From the NCBI GenBank assembly GCA_903875225.1, contig CAIQVJ010000136.1, forward strand, positions 1-64,000: DNA of 64,000 nt, written 5' to 3'. The position numbers were made by a program, and so were the translations under genes. Positions 25,916-35,121 of the stretch are shown here, in pieces (the first letter of the stretch is position 1; each line of letters starts with the position of its first letter). Source of the DNA: an uncultured Pseudomonadota bacterium (GTDB lineage Bacteria > Myxococcota_A > UBA796 > SXON01). The notes under the pieces are model-generated. The model saw only the letters and a list, made by a program, of their open reading frames with translations, did not search any database and was not told where the DNA came from.

Positions 25916-27727
25916 TCACTGGTCGAGGTGCCCAACGTCGGAGTCGCCCATCTCCACCCGTTTGCCCGGAGCGTACTCTCCTGGAAAATACTCGTGCCAG
26001 CGCTCATCCACGAGTCGGGCGGTGTCGGGGTCGCAGAACAGCTCCTCCGGGTACCAGGGCTTCATGCGCGCGTCGAGCACCACCGAGCCGCAGAACGCGA
26101 GGTGGTTGTGCACGATCTCGCGGGCGCCGTGCAGATCGGCCGCGGGCTCCATGCGGGTGAAGGCGGTCCAGAGGAACCGGGCGTCCGATGCTGTCGCCCG
26201 GCGAGCATCGTCGACCAGCACCACGAGCGGCCAGCCCTTGAACCGGTCGGCGATGCGGCCCGCTGCCCCCGGCTCGTCTGCGTAGCTCGGGCCGGCCACC
26301 ACGAGGCAACCCCCACAGTAGGCGCGCGCCTCGCGGATCCCGATGGGAAGCTCGCCCTTGTACTCCTTCTTCAACTCGCGAATCGGGGCGCCCAGGCCGA
26401 GCATGACGCCCTTGGAGCCCTTGTTCACCTCGCCGTCCACGAAGCCCGCGTAGTCGAGCGTGTCCATCGAGGTGTTCGAGAAGATGTAGAGGTCGCGCTC
26501 GGGCCGCATGCGTGCCAGCAGGTGCTCGAGAACGCTGCGGAAGTCCCGCAGGTCCATCGGCTTGTCGATCAGGATCAGGAACTTCGTGAGCGACAGTTGC
26601 CCCTCTCCGAGGATGCGGAACGCGCTGGCGAGGGCCTCGCGGGCGTACCGCTCGTGCACGACCGCGGCGGAGAGCGAGTGGTAGCCGGTCTCCCCATATG
26701 ACCAGAGGTCCCGCACCGTGGGCATCACCAGCGGGAACATCGGTGAGAGCAGCTCCTGGAGAAAGTCGCCGATGTAGAAGTCCTCCTGCCGCGGCTTGCC
26801 GACGACCGTGGCGGGCCAGATCGCGTCCTTGCGGTGGCACACGGCCTCGACCTCGATCACGGGGTAGTCGTGCTGCAAGGAGTAGTATCCGTAGTGGTCG
26901 CCGAACGGCCCCTCGGGGTGGCGGCGCCGGGGTGGCACCTTCCCGATGATCGCGAACTCCGCATCAGCCACCAGCTGCAGGGGGCCCGCGGGGTTGTCGC
27001 AGGTGTGAAGGCGCTCGCCGACGAGCAGCGAGGCCAGCAGCAGCTCGGGCACGTTCTCGGGGAGGGGGGCTATCGCCGAGCAGATCAGGCCCGGTGCGCC
27101 GCCGACGAGCAGGTTCACGGGCAACGCCTGCCCAGCGTCCTCGGCGAGCTTGTGGTGGAAGCCGCCGCCCTTGCCGATCTGCCAGTGGACGCCCGTGAGC
27201 GTGGGGCCGTGCCGGTGGATCCGGTACATCCCCAGGTTGTGGGAGTGGTTTTCGGGATGCTCGGTGTAGACGAGGGGCAACGTCACGAAGGCGCCTCCGT
27301 CTCTCTCCCAGCACGTCAACATCGGGATCGCCGTGAGATCGCCGGGTCGGTCCACCACCTCCGTCACCGGGCCCGACCCCGATCGTTTGAGCCCGAGCGA
27401 CAGGCCCTGCCACGCCAGATCGCGCTGCGCCCAGAGCTTCGGGAACGAAGGCGGCATCAGCTCGTGCGGCAGCGCAGCCACGCGTCGCACGAACTCCCCG
27501 GCGCGCTGCCCGAACGCGAGGTCTACCCTCTTCTTCGTCCCGAACAGGTTCGTCACCACGGGGAAGGACGAGCCCTTGCAGCGCTTGAACAGGATCGCCG
27601 GGCCGTTCGCGGCGATCACGCGCCGGTGCACCTCCGCAAGCTCGAGGTTCGGATCCACCTCGGCGTCCACCTCGACCAGCTCTCCCTCCCGACGCAGCGC
27701 GTCGAGGAACACTCTCAGGTCGCGCAT
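25916..27727 (-). CDS. UbiD-family decarboxylase
   Basis: This 603-residue protein of the prenylated-FMN-dependent decarboxylases matches the UbiD N-terminus (MRDLRVFLDALRREGELVEV, NLELAEVHRRV) and core motifs: NLGMYRIHRHG, GGFHHKLAEDAG, ICSAIAPLPENVPELLLASLLVG, EGPFGDHYGYYS and NKGSKGVMLGLG. Its substrate could be an aromatic acid of ubiquinone or menaquinone synthesis; the presence of mqnD makes a MqnL-type role possible but unproven. The start at 27727 lies 5 bp downstream of the ftsH stop. No UbiX partner is in the window. Confidence 0.9.
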   Translation of the reverse strand: MRDLRVFLDALRREGELVEVDAEVDPNLELAEVHRRVIAANGPAILFKRCKGSSFPVVTNLFGTKKRVDLAFGQRAGEFVRRVAALPHELMPPSFPKLWAQRDLAWQGLSLGLKRSGSGPVTEVVDRPGDLTAIPMLTCWERDGGAFVTLPLVYTEHPENHSHNLGMYRIHRHGPTLTGVHWQIGKGGGFHHKLAEDAGQALPVNLLVGGAPGLICSAIAPLPENVPELLLASLLVGERLHTCDNPAGPLQLVADAEFAIIGKVPPRRRHPEGPFGDHYGYYSLQHDYPVIEVEAVCHRKDAIWPATVVGKPRQEDFYIGDFLQELLSPMFPLVMPTVRDLWSYGETGYHSLSAAVVHERYAREALASAFRILGEGQLSLTKFLILIDKPMDLRDFRSVLEHLLARMRPERDLYIFSNTSMDTLDYAGFVDGEVNKGSKGVMLGLGAPIRELKKEYKGELPIGIREARAYCGGCLVVAGPSYADEPGAAGRIADRFKGWPLVVLVDDARRATASDARFLWTAFTRMEPAADLHGAREIVHNHLAFCGSVVLDARMKPWYPEELFCDPDTARLVDERWHEYFPGEYAPGKRVEMGDSDVGHLDQ

Positions 27728-27732
27728 CGGGT

Positions 27733-29559
27733 TCAGGCCGTCGTCTGCTGTGGCACCAGCGTGAGCTTCCGGACGCGCCCGGTGAACTCCTTCAGCATCT
27801 CGCCGTCCATCACCTCGTGCTCCACGAGGTAGGCCATCATCTCTTCCATCAGGTCGCGGTTCTGGCGCATCACGGAGCGGGCCCGCTCGCGGGCCTCGTC
27901 GACCATCCGCCGCACCTCGGCGTCGACCTCCCGGGCGGTCTCGTCGCTGATCACGACGTCCCGGCTCGCTCCGCCGAAGGCGTTGGGCCGGTCGTTGCCG
28001 TAGTGCACTGCGCCCAGCCGGTCCGACATCCCGTACTCGGTGATCATCGCGCGGGCGATGGAGGAAGTCTGCGCGATGTCGCTCTTGGCGCCCGTGGTGA
28101 CGTCGCCCATGAACTCCTCTTCGGCGGCCATGCCCCCGAGACCCATGGTGAGCCGCGCCAGGAGCTCGCTGCGCGTGAACCCGATGCGGCCCTCGGGAGG
28201 GGTGAACCGCGTCACGCCGCCGGTCATCCCGCGCGGGATGATGCTGATCTTCTGCACCGGAAACGAGTGGTCCGAGGCCGCCGCGCACAAGGCGTGCCCC
28301 GCCTCGTGGTACGCCGTCATACGGCGTTCTTCCTCGGATATCCGGCGGGACTTCCGCTCCACGCCGAGCGAGAGGCGCTCGACGGCTTCGTCGATCTCGG
28401 CGAACGTGATCATGTCCTTGGAGCGGCGCGCAGCCAGAAGCGCGGCTTCATTCAGCACATTGGCGAGGTCGGCGCCGGTGAAGCCAGAGGTGCGCTGCGC
28501 CACCTCGCGCATCTCGACGGCGGGATCGATGCGCATCCCGCGAGCATGAACCTGCAGGATCGCCTCACGCCCCCGGACGTCGGGCGGGTCTACCGTGACC
28601 TGGCGATCGAAGCGGCCGGCGCGGAGCAGCGCCGGGTCCAGCGTCTCGGGGCGATTCGTCGCAGCGATGATGATGATGCCTTTGCGACCGTCGAAGCCGT
28701 CCATCTCCACGAGGAGCTGGTTGAGGGTCTGCTCGCGTTCGTCGTGCCCGCCCACCGGACCGCCGGCGCCGCGCGCCTTGCCCACAGCGTCGATCTCGTC
28801 GATGAAGATGATGCAGGGCGCACGCTCCGTGGCCTGCTTGAACAGGTCACGGACCCGCGCCGCGCCGACGCCCACGAACATCTCGACGAAGTCGGACCCC
28901 GAGATGCTGAAGAACGGCACCCCCGCCTCTCCCGCCACGGCCCGCGCCAGCAGCGTCTTTCCGGTGCCCGGCGGGCCGATGAGGAGAACGCCCTTGGGGA
29001 TCTTGCCGCCGAGGCGCGTGAAGCGCTCCGGGGTCTTCAGGAACTGGACGATCTCGTCGAGATCTTCCTTCGCTTCGTCGATCCCCGCGACGTCCTTGAA
29101 CGTGACGCCTGTGCCTTCGACCGGCGCCAGCCGCGCCGAAGAGCGCCCGAAGGTCGCCACCCCCGGACCACTGCCGCCTTGCCCCTGGCGCCCGATGAAC
29201 ATCCACAAGGAGAGCGCGAACAGCGCCGCCATGCCGAACATCACGCCGTCGCTGCAGCCCGCCTCCGCCACTGCCCCGTAGGCGATCTGCTTTTCCTGCA
29301 GCATCTTCACCAGCGAGTCGTCCTCGGGGATCGACAGCGCAGCGATCTGGGTCGCGCCATCCACCGGCTCCTTCAACGTGCCGACGATGCTCTCGCCGCT
29401 GAAGGTGACCTCCTGCACCTTGTCGCTGGAGACGAGCTGCTTGAACTCACTGTAGGCGACCGATTTCGTCCCGTGGCGGGACGCCACGGCCCCGGCGACC
29501 AGGAGGCCGAGCAGCAGCGTGAGGGCGACGAGCGCAAAGTTCGCAATGTTCCGGGGCAT
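27733..29559 (-). CDS. ftsH: ATP-dependent zinc metalloprotease FtsH
   Basis: FtsH is a membrane-anchored AAA+ protease that degrades misfolded membrane proteins and regulators. This 608-residue protein has two membrane segments (about 7-26 and 106-123), Walker A GPPGTGKT (195-202), Walker B IIFIDEID (250-257), the SRH region [19 protein letters not shown] and the zinc site HEAGH (418-422). Length is slightly shorter than the E. coli enzyme. It is first of an operon with the ubiD-family and nitrilase genes. The upstream 127 bp have no convincing promoter. The second C-terminal zinc Asp region ([10 protein letters not shown]) is present. Confidence 0.96.
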   Translation of the reverse strand: MPRNIANFALVALTLLLGLLVAGAVASRHGTKSVAYSEFKQLVSSDKVQEVTFSGESIVGTLKEPVDGATQIAALSIPEDDSLVKMLQEKQIAYGAVAEAGCSDGVMFGMAALFALSLWMFIGRQGQGGSGPGVATFGRSSARLAPVEGTGVTFKDVAGIDEAKEDLDEIVQFLKTPERFTRLGGKIPKGVLLIGPPGTGKTLLARAVAGEAGVPFFSISGSDFVEMFVGVGAARVRDLFKQATERAPCIIFIDEIDAVGKARGAGGPVGGHDEREQTLNQLLVEMDGFDGRKGIIIIAATNRPETLDPALLRAGRFDRQVTVDPPDVRGREAILQVHARGMRIDPAVEMREVAQRTSGFTGADLANVLNEAALLAARRSKDMITFAEIDEAVERLSLGVERKSRRISEEERRMTAYHEAGHALCAAASDHSFPVQKISIIPRGMTGGVTRFTPPEGRIGFTRSELLARLTMGLGGMAAEEEFMGDVTTGAKSDIAQTSSIARAMITEYGMSDRLGAVHYGNDRPNAFGGASRDVVISDETAREVDAEVRRMVDEARERARSVMRQNRDLMEEMMAYLVEHEVMDGEMLKEFTGRVRKLTLVPQQTTA

Positions 29560-29686
29560 GGGATCCGAGGGTACTCGACGTAAGCGTAGTCACCGTACGC
29601 GGGCAAGTCACGGGGCAGGTCGCGGGCCGGGCGGCGGAGCGCGTGTGTCGGGCACCGGGGGCCTGCCCACGCGGCTTCCTTCCGCG

Positions 29687-30130
29687 TCAGCGCGTCCGGA
29701 TCCGCACCATGCACTCTGCGGGGAGCCCGTCTTCGCCATCCGTCGGCTGCATCCGCCAGTACGGGAACTCCGTGACCACCTCGGCCCCGCGCTCGTTGAG
29801 CAGGTTCTTCATCCTGTCGAACACGGTGCCAGGCCGCACGTCGAACACGCAGAAGATGGCGACCTTCTTCTCGTCGAGCCCCTCGGCGGTCTTGATGAAC
29901 TCGGCGACCTTCGCGGTCGGGCCCGTGTCGCGGAGGGAGAGCCCGCGAACCGGCGTACCGATCACGACGCCCTGGTAGTCGTCGAGATCAGGAGCCGTGC
30001 CGCCGAGCTCGAGGACGTCGACCTCGAACGCCCGGGCTTCAAGCAGCTCCTTCATCCGCTTCACGACCCGCCCGCAGCGGTTGCCGTCGGCATCGTAGGC
30101 GATGAGTAGGCGCAAAGGCTTGAATGGCAC
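29687..30130 (-). CDS. Flavodoxin-like fold protein
   Basis: This 147-residue soluble protein starts at GTG 30130 with GGAG 6 nt upstream. The N-terminus LRLLIAYDADGN, followed by a helix GRVVKRMKELLEAR and strand FEVDVLEL, then DLDDYQGVVIGTPV and KKVAIFCVFDV, has the five-strand Rossmann-like order of flavodoxins. The phosphate-loop Thr/Ser residues that bind FMN are not well kept, so cofactor binding is uncertain. It is divergent from the GYF_2 gene and has no operon partners. Confidence 0.75.
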   Translation of the reverse strand: MPFKPLRLLIAYDADGNRCGRVVKRMKELLEARAFEVDVLELGGTAPDLDDYQGVVIGTPVRGLSLRDTGPTAKVAEFIKTAEGLDEKKVAIFCVFDVRPGTVFDRMKNLLNERGAEVVTEFPYWRMQPTDGEDGLPAECMVRIRTR

Positions 30131-30230
30131 GCAAGGCTCCGGGGGATGCGGGCGAAGGGATAGCCGCTCCTCTGCCGAACGTCACCCGTAAATGATCAGT
30201 AAACCCCGGGCTCGCGTCCTTGCTGTACCG

Positions 30231-30259
30231 GGGGGGCGCCGGTATTCCGGCGTTCCCCC
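30231..30259 (+). other. Stable hairpin in 5' leader before the GYF_2 gene
   Basis: The sequence ggggggcgccggtattccggcgttccccc forms a GGGGG/CCCCC and CGCCGG/CCGGCG stem around a TATT loop, with a TT bulge on one side, followed by ttt and, 4 nt later, the AGGAG of the next gene. It could be an attenuator or a leader structure near the ribosome-binding site. The function is inferred. Confidence 0.5.
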
Positions 30260-30274
30260 TTTGCAGGAGTCCCC

Positions 30275-31294
30275 ATGTCTCGATGGATGATCAACGCCAG
30301 CGGACACCAGTTCAGCGCTGCCACGATCGATGAGCTCAAAAAGCTCGCGAAGGAAGGCAAATTTGCGGCGGGGGACATCCTGCAGCCACCTGGCGCGGCC
30401 GAGTGGATCTACGCAGCCGAGCTGCCCGAGCTCACGACGATGCTTCGCGAGGACTTCGACGAGCCCGCCGCGTCCACCGGTCTCTCCCCGATCCTTCGCT
30501 GGGGCCTTGCGGGTGTGCTCGCGATCGCCGCCATCGGCTGCTGGGTGTACGCCTACGGGCTCTCCCAGGACATGCCGCAGCCCGAGGATCTCGAGCTGAT
30601 CGGTGGCAAGAGCGGGCTCCAGTACACGGAGGTGCTCGTGACGGCAGACCCGGCGCCGCTCTACGCCAGCGAGACCGCCACGACCCAGGTGGGCACGCTG
30701 CCGAAGAACTCCAAGGCGGACCTGCTCGGGAAGCGCGGCGACTGGTACCACCTCAAGGGGAACGGAGCAGAGGGCTATGCCCGGATCACGGACGTGATTC
30801 CTGCCTATTTCTTTGCCGATGGGCCCACCCAGCTGCAGTTCAAGCCGCTCTACTACCCGGACCAGTTCGTCACGGTCGTGAACAGCTCCTGGAGCCTGGT
30901 GCCCGGCAACAACAACAAGAACGTCACCAACTTCATCTTCATGATCGGCAACAACTCCACGTTCGCGATGACCGACGTGAAGCTCAAGGCGACCATCAAG
31001 GACAAGGATGGCAAGCAGTTGGAAGAGAAGGAGGTCGCGGTCGAGGGGGTGCTCAAGCCGAACAGCTCCACGATGATCGGCACGCTCAAGGCCGATCCGC
31101 ACGACAAGACCGCGATCGACCGCATCCTGACCGAGCAGTTGTTCACCGAACTGATGGGCACGAACCCGAAGCTCGTGGACAGCTGGGTGGAGGGCGTGGA
31201 CATCCGTCTCGACAGCGAAGGGTTCGACGGTGCGCAGATCAGCGTGGCCGAAGTGAGGGCGATCCCGCCCGAAGAGATGCCCCCCGCGAAGTAG
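30275..31294 (+). CDS. Membrane protein with GYF_2 (DUF4339-like) and SH3-like domains
   Basis: This 339-residue protein has an N-terminal 60-residue GYF_2-like domain (RWMINASGHQFSAATIDELK, GDILQPPGAAEWIYAAE), an anchor helix at about 75-96, then an SH3-like bacterial domain (about 115-180; DPAPLYASE, VGTLPKNSKADLLGKRGDWYHL, GYARITDVIPAYF) and a beta-sandwich C-terminal part (about 195-335). With this topology the GYF_2 part is cytoplasmic and the rest extracytoplasmic. An AGGAG precedes the ATG by 5 nt. Such layouts bind peptides or wall fragments; the partner is unknown. Confidence 0.82.
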   Translation: MSRWMINASGHQFSAATIDELKKLAKEGKFAAGDILQPPGAAEWIYAAELPELTTMLREDFDEPAASTGLSPILRWGLAGVLAIAAIGCWVYAYGLSQDMPQPEDLELIGGKSGLQYTEVLVTADPAPLYASETATTQVGTLPKNSKADLLGKRGDWYHLKGNGAEGYARITDVIPAYFFADGPTQLQFKPLYYPDQFVTVVNSSWSLVPGNNNKNVTNFIFMIGNNSTFAMTDVKLKATIKDKDGKQLEEKEVAVEGVLKPNSSTMIGTLKADPHDKTAIDRILTEQLFTELMGTNPKLVDSWVEGVDIRLDSEGFDGAQISVAEVRAIPPEEMPPAK

Positions 31295-31310
31295 GCGCAG
31301 CAAAGAGAAC

Positions 31311-31342
31311 AGCGGTGACCGGCATGATTACCGGTCACCGCT
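31311..31342. terminator. Bidirectional terminator hairpin
   Basis: A perfect 12-bp inverted repeat, agcggtgaccgg / ccggtcaccgct, with loop catgatta lies between the convergent GYF_2 gene and the DUF255 gene. On the minus strand it is followed by GTTCTCTTTG, a T-rich stretch. It probably ends transcripts from one or both sides. The remainder of 31343-31476 shows no gene. Confidence 0.6.
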
Positions 31343-31476
31343 GGCTTCCTCTCTCGCCGGGCCAGGGCACGAAAGACGTCGACTAGAGGGGGGCGTCCTG
31401 TAGGAGTGCAACGGTCGTGCCACACGGAGAAACGCCGGAAGTTTGCTGGCGGACGTTCTCCAGGACGACTTGAAAG

Positions 31477-33120
31477 TCACGGAGTGCGTGGATCCGCCGG
31501 CACCGGAACGGGCTGGCGCCGACCGAGCGCCGCGATGGCCCGGGCGAGCTCCGCGCGGTCCGCAGTCGGGCGGGCGCATGCAGATCCGGAGCAGGCCATC
31601 GCCATCCCGGCGGGCACGCCATCCCGCACGCCGACCCAGACGTGGTCCGGGTGCGGATCGGCGAGCCCCTCCCGCAGGAGATCGGGGATCGGCCAGCCCG
31701 ACGTCGCAACCTTGATCACCACCCTGGTCGCGCTTCGGCGCTCCGCTGCCGCCCCGGCCGGTGCCGCGAAGAACCCCCACTCCTCGCTCTCGGCGAGCGC
31801 TGCCGTCGCGGTCTCGTCCGAGCGCGCCGGCCAGTCCCCGCCGATCAGATCGCCGAGCAGGCCGGCGACCCGCGAGTACGCCGCATTTCCGAGCACGTTG
31901 CGGCGCACGTGCCGCAACCGCCCGATACCCACCGGTGCGCGGTCCCACAGGCCGCCTTCGGGGACGTGGAGGCGGGCCCAGGCCCAGTCGAGCACGTCTG
32001 CGGCGGCCCGGACCCAATCGCGCTCCCCAAACGCACAGCCGACGGCCACGAACCCCTCGGCGACCTGCACCTGGTCCTCGAGCAGACCTGCGACGCCTCC
32101 CGCGTGCCGCGTCACACAGCCGTCCTCGCCCACCAGCGTGCGGACATGCTCGGCCGTGGTGCGCGCCAGGCCGATCAGCCCGGGACGCGAGCGCGCCGCG
32201 CCGACGCGTACCAGGGCCGTGATCATGAGCCCGTTCCAGCCCGCATAGATCGTGCGGTCCACCGGCGGTCGCTCGCCGCGCTGGCCCGCAGGCCGGTGGT
32301 AGTACGCCTCGTCGGCGTCCTGGCTGCCGAAGAAGGCGCCGCTCCCCGGGTCGTGCAGGGTGCGCAGGAGCCAGCGCGTCGCCGTGTCGATCGTGGCCTG
32401 GGTGCCCGGGTTCCGGGCGTACACCGGGAGCAGCCGGGCGTGGTCCTCGAGCAGCTTCTCGTAGTGCGGCTCGCTCCAGTCATCCTGCGTGGCGTACCGG
32501 AAGAACCCGCCTTCCACCTTGTCGTACATCCCCCGCGTCGCCATCGCCGTGAGGGTCCTGGCCAGGGCGTCCCGGGTCCACTCGCCGTGTGGCGAACCGC
32601 GCAGCAGCCTGTCCGTGAGCCAGTCGAGCACGCCCGCGTGGGGGAACTTCTGCATCTCGCCGAACCCGGCGTGGTACGGGTCCCACGCCTCCATCACCCG
32701 GGCGAAGAGGGTGTCGACGTCGATGCTGGCGTGGCCGAGCACCGGTGCTGGCTCCGGGGCGAGCGTCCACCGCGACGTGGGATCGGAAGCGCTGCGGAGC
32801 AACGTGAGCAGCTCGGGGCCTGGGACGTAGGTGCGGCCCACCAGGACCTCACCCGCGGCGTCCAGGATCGCGAAGGTGGGCCACCCGCCCTGGTTGTAGC
32901 GCTCGTTCACGTCGGGCCGACGGTCGGTGTCGACCCGGACGCACACGAACCTGTCCCGCAGGAGCCCGGCGACCCCGGGCCAGGTGTAGCTGCCCTCGTC
33001 CATCACGTGGCACCAATGGCACCAGGTCGCGCCGATGTGCAGCGCGATCGGCTTTCCCTCCGACCGCGCTCGCTCCAGCGCCGCCTCCGACCACTCCTCC
33101 CACGGGAGATCGTCAACCAG
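31477..33120 (-). CDS. DUF255 thioredoxin-fold protein (YyaL/SSP411 family)
   Basis: The first ~150 residues are a thioredoxin-like domain with WEEWSEAALERARSEGKPI and ATWCHWCHVM, giving the CxxC site; then RPDVNERYNQGGWPTFA. The remainder (about 170-545) is an (alpha/alpha) barrel-like domain (KFPHAGVLDWLTDRLL, YDKVEGGFFRYATQ, WNGLMITALV) typical of the family. The canonical start codon nearest the CxxC (GTG 33006) would delete the redox motif. The reading starts plausibly at CTG 33120, which follows AGGGGG and overlaps the upstream stop by 8 bp. That gives 547 residues, shorter at the N-terminus than usual (families reach about 650). Confidence 0.85.
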   Translation of the reverse strand: MVDDLPWEEWSEAALERARSEGKPIALHIGATWCHWCHVMDEGSYTWPGVAGLLRDRFVCVRVDTDRRPDVNERYNQGGWPTFAILDAAGEVLVGRTYVPGPELLTLLRSASDPTSRWTLAPEPAPVLGHASIDVDTLFARVMEAWDPYHAGFGEMQKFPHAGVLDWLTDRLLRGSPHGEWTRDALARTLTAMATRGMYDKVEGGFFRYATQDDWSEPHYEKLLEDHARLLPVYARNPGTQATIDTATRWLLRTLHDPGSGAFFGSQDADEAYYHRPAGQRGERPPVDRTIYAGWNGLMITALVRVGAARSRPGLIGLARTTAEHVRTLVGEDGCVTRHAGGVAGLLEDQVQVAEGFVAVGCAFGERDWVRAAADVLDWAWARLHVPEGGLWDRAPVGIGRLRHVRRNVLGNAAYSRVAGLLGDLIGGDWPARSDETATAALAESEEWGFFAAPAGAAAERRSATRVVIKVATSGWPIPDLLREGLADPHPDHVWVGVRDGVPAGMAMACSGSACARPTADRAELARAIAALGRRQPVPVPADPRTP

Positions 33121-33511
33121 GGGTCACCCCCTTGGGCAGGCGGTACCCGTGCATCCGCGCATGGCGCAGATCCTGGATCAGCCACGCGGTGACCGGTTCC
33201 CGGCGCAACGAGGCCGTGGCCCACGTCCTCGCCTGGGTGATCCCCGCCCCGCGCCACATCAGGTCGAGGGCTGGCAGCAGCAGCTCGGGCACCTCGACGA
33301 TCAGCCCTGTCGCCAGTTGGGCCCGCTCCGGGGTCCCCACTGGGGCCGTCGGGTTCTCCACGAGCGCGAGCACGGGGTGCCCCCCGCTGTCGCGCACCCA
33401 CACGCCGTCCGCCCGGGCGATCCGCGCTCCGGCGAGGCAGGGGGCGAGCAGCGGGATCGCCGCCCGCTCGGGGTGGAGAAAGAGCCTCGGACCCTTCCTG
33501 CGCGGGGTCAT
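33113..33511 (-). CDS. Unknown 132-residue protein
   Basis: This 132-residue basic, soluble protein starts with ATG 33511, which overlaps the stop of the gene before it (ATGA). It has a central hydrophobic region (LIVEVPELLLPALDLMW) and a C-terminal YRLPKGVTPG, but no recognisable domain. It is sandwiched between the large unknown protein and the DUF255 protein, with which it probably forms a transcription unit. Confidence 0.7.
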   Translation of the reverse strand: MTPRRKGPRLFLHPERAAIPLLAPCLAGARIARADGVWVRDSGGHPVLALVENPTAPVGTPERAQLATGLIVEVPELLLPALDLMWRGAGITQARTWATASLRREPVTAWLIQDLRHARMHGYRLPKGVTPG

Positions 33512-35055
33512 TCCACCGCCCGGAGGCGCGCGGCGAGGCTCTCCGCCAGGGGCTGCAGGCCCTCGTAGACCGCGCGGTGCTCGGGATCGGTCTGCAGGCG
33601 GTGGAAGAAGCTCTCGTCCAGCGTGATCCGGTCGCCGACGGTCGTGATCAGCCCGATGGCGTCGGAGAGCTCGGCGACCTCGGCCCAGGAGATGCCCGAG
33701 GTGTAGTACCAGCCCCTCGCGTGCGCGAGCGTGCGGACGAGCAGGCCCATGCCGTGAGGCGTGGCGCCCCGGCGCGAGGGGCTCTCGAGGTGCAGGTCGT
33801 CTGCGACGGCGCGGATCCGCACGCGGCCACGTCGATCGAGCAGGCCCATCGCGGCGATCATCGCGAAGGCCGGGGCGTTCTGCACGGCACGCAGGCGCAG
33901 CGACACGCCGTCCGGGATCGCACGGGGAGCCTGCTCGCCGGGCCGGAGGAGCGCGCCGTGGACGACGAGCTTCCGGTCCACGGGGGTGGGCAGGGTGGTC
34001 GCCTGACCGAGCTGCGCCCGGAGCGCGCGGTTCATGCCCGAGAGCCCCGTCGTGAGCTGTCGGAGGGAGCTCGGGATCGCCACCGCTATCGCGCGTCGGT
34101 CATGGCTCGCGAGGAACGACACCGGCTCGGGATCGATGTCCGGGCCCGGGTCCGAGGCCACCGGTACGCTCGCCAGCGGCCGGTCGAACAACACGCGCGT
34201 GAGCCCGGCGGAGACCGTGGCCGACCCGAACAGCCGCGCGAGCCAGGGCCGGAATCGCGCGCTGATCGGCGTGCCATCGGCCAGGTGGGCGAGGATCTGC
34301 ATCCGCAGCTCGGGATCGGAGAGCGCCACGGTGACGGGTGAGTCGGCGACGTCCGCCCGGCGGATGGCGCCCGGGGTGAGGATGAGCACGTCTCCGAGTC
34401 GCCGTGCATCGCCGCGCCGGACGGCCATGGCCAGGTAGCCGCCGATCCCGCAGCGCTCGCCCCCACACCGGTCGAGGATCGCGCGGAGCTGGCTCGGTGA
34501 CACCTCCCCGTGATCGAGGAGCGCCCGCAGGAGTACGGAGTAGACGTCCGGGTTGTCGTCGAGGCCGGCACGCAGGTCCAGGGCGGGGCGTGGCGAGATG
34601 CCCGGGGCGGGGAACTCCATCTGGAGCTGTCGGGGTGCTGGGACGAGGCTCTGTCGCGCGGTGCGCGCGATCCTCCACAGCGCCCGGGCCTGCCTGCGGG
34701 CGCGACCGGGGACCGGCTCCTCCGCGGCGGTGAGCTCCAGGAGGATCTCCGGGCTGAGCACGGGGTGGGCCACGAAGAACGGGTGATCGAGGAGCAGCTC
34801 CGCCCACAGCGCCTTCTTCCTGGCGCTGGCCGCGATGCGCACGCCGCGCGGGGTGAGCTGCACGTCGCCGTCCCAGCTCAGCACCCCGAGCCATTCACCG
34901 GTGTCGAGGGCCGCTGTCACGCGGCCGACCTCCACGTCCACGGCGGCGGCGAGCGATCGGGGGCGGCGAACCCCGGTGTAGACACACTCCAGGAGCTGTG
35001 TCAGGAACCGCAGGTTTCCGGAGGACGGGAATGGCACAACGCGGGGTAACCGCAA
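33508..35055 (-). CDS. Unknown 515-residue protein with helical N-terminal domain
   Basis: This 515-residue protein is soluble, Arg/Leu/Ala-rich and begins at TTG 35055 (a GTG at 35037 is the alternative). The first 130 residues show a winged-helix-like pattern (SLAAAVDVEVGRVTAALDTGEWLG). The rest has repeated short helices, and the C-terminal 100 residues (HARGWYYTSGISWAEVAELS) suggest another helix-rich domain. No catalytic motif is evident. It could be a DNA- or partner-binding protein. It is 66 bp downstream of the lipoprotein gene and overlaps the next gene. Confidence 0.7.
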   Translation of the reverse strand: MRLPRVVPFPSSGNLRFLTQLLECVYTGVRRPRSLAAAVDVEVGRVTAALDTGEWLGVLSWDGDVQLTPRGVRIAASARKKALWAELLLDHPFFVAHPVLSPEILLELTAAEEPVPGRARRQARALWRIARTARQSLVPAPRQLQMEFPAPGISPRPALDLRAGLDDNPDVYSVLLRALLDHGEVSPSQLRAILDRCGGERCGIGGYLAMAVRRGDARRLGDVLILTPGAIRRADVADSPVTVALSDPELRMQILAHLADGTPISARFRPWLARLFGSATVSAGLTRVLFDRPLASVPVASDPGPDIDPEPVSFLASHDRRAIAVAIPSSLRQLTTGLSGMNRALRAQLGQATTLPTPVDRKLVVHGALLRPGEQAPRAIPDGVSLRLRAVQNAPAFAMIAAMGLLDRRGRVRIRAVADDLHLESPSRRGATPHGMGLLVRTLAHARGWYYTSGISWAEVAELSDAIGLITTVGDRITLDESFFHRLQTDPEHRAVYEGLQPLAESLAARLRAVE

Positions 35056-35121
35056 TTGCCGTGGGTGCCGCGCCCCGGCGAGCCTGCACCCGTTCCGGCG
35101 CCGTTCATCCGGTCCGGGGGA

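Noticed and set aside
29560-29686. Promoter for ftsH (TTGCCC...TTACGT)
   Set aside because: Both hexamers match poorly; below the level I would report as a feature.
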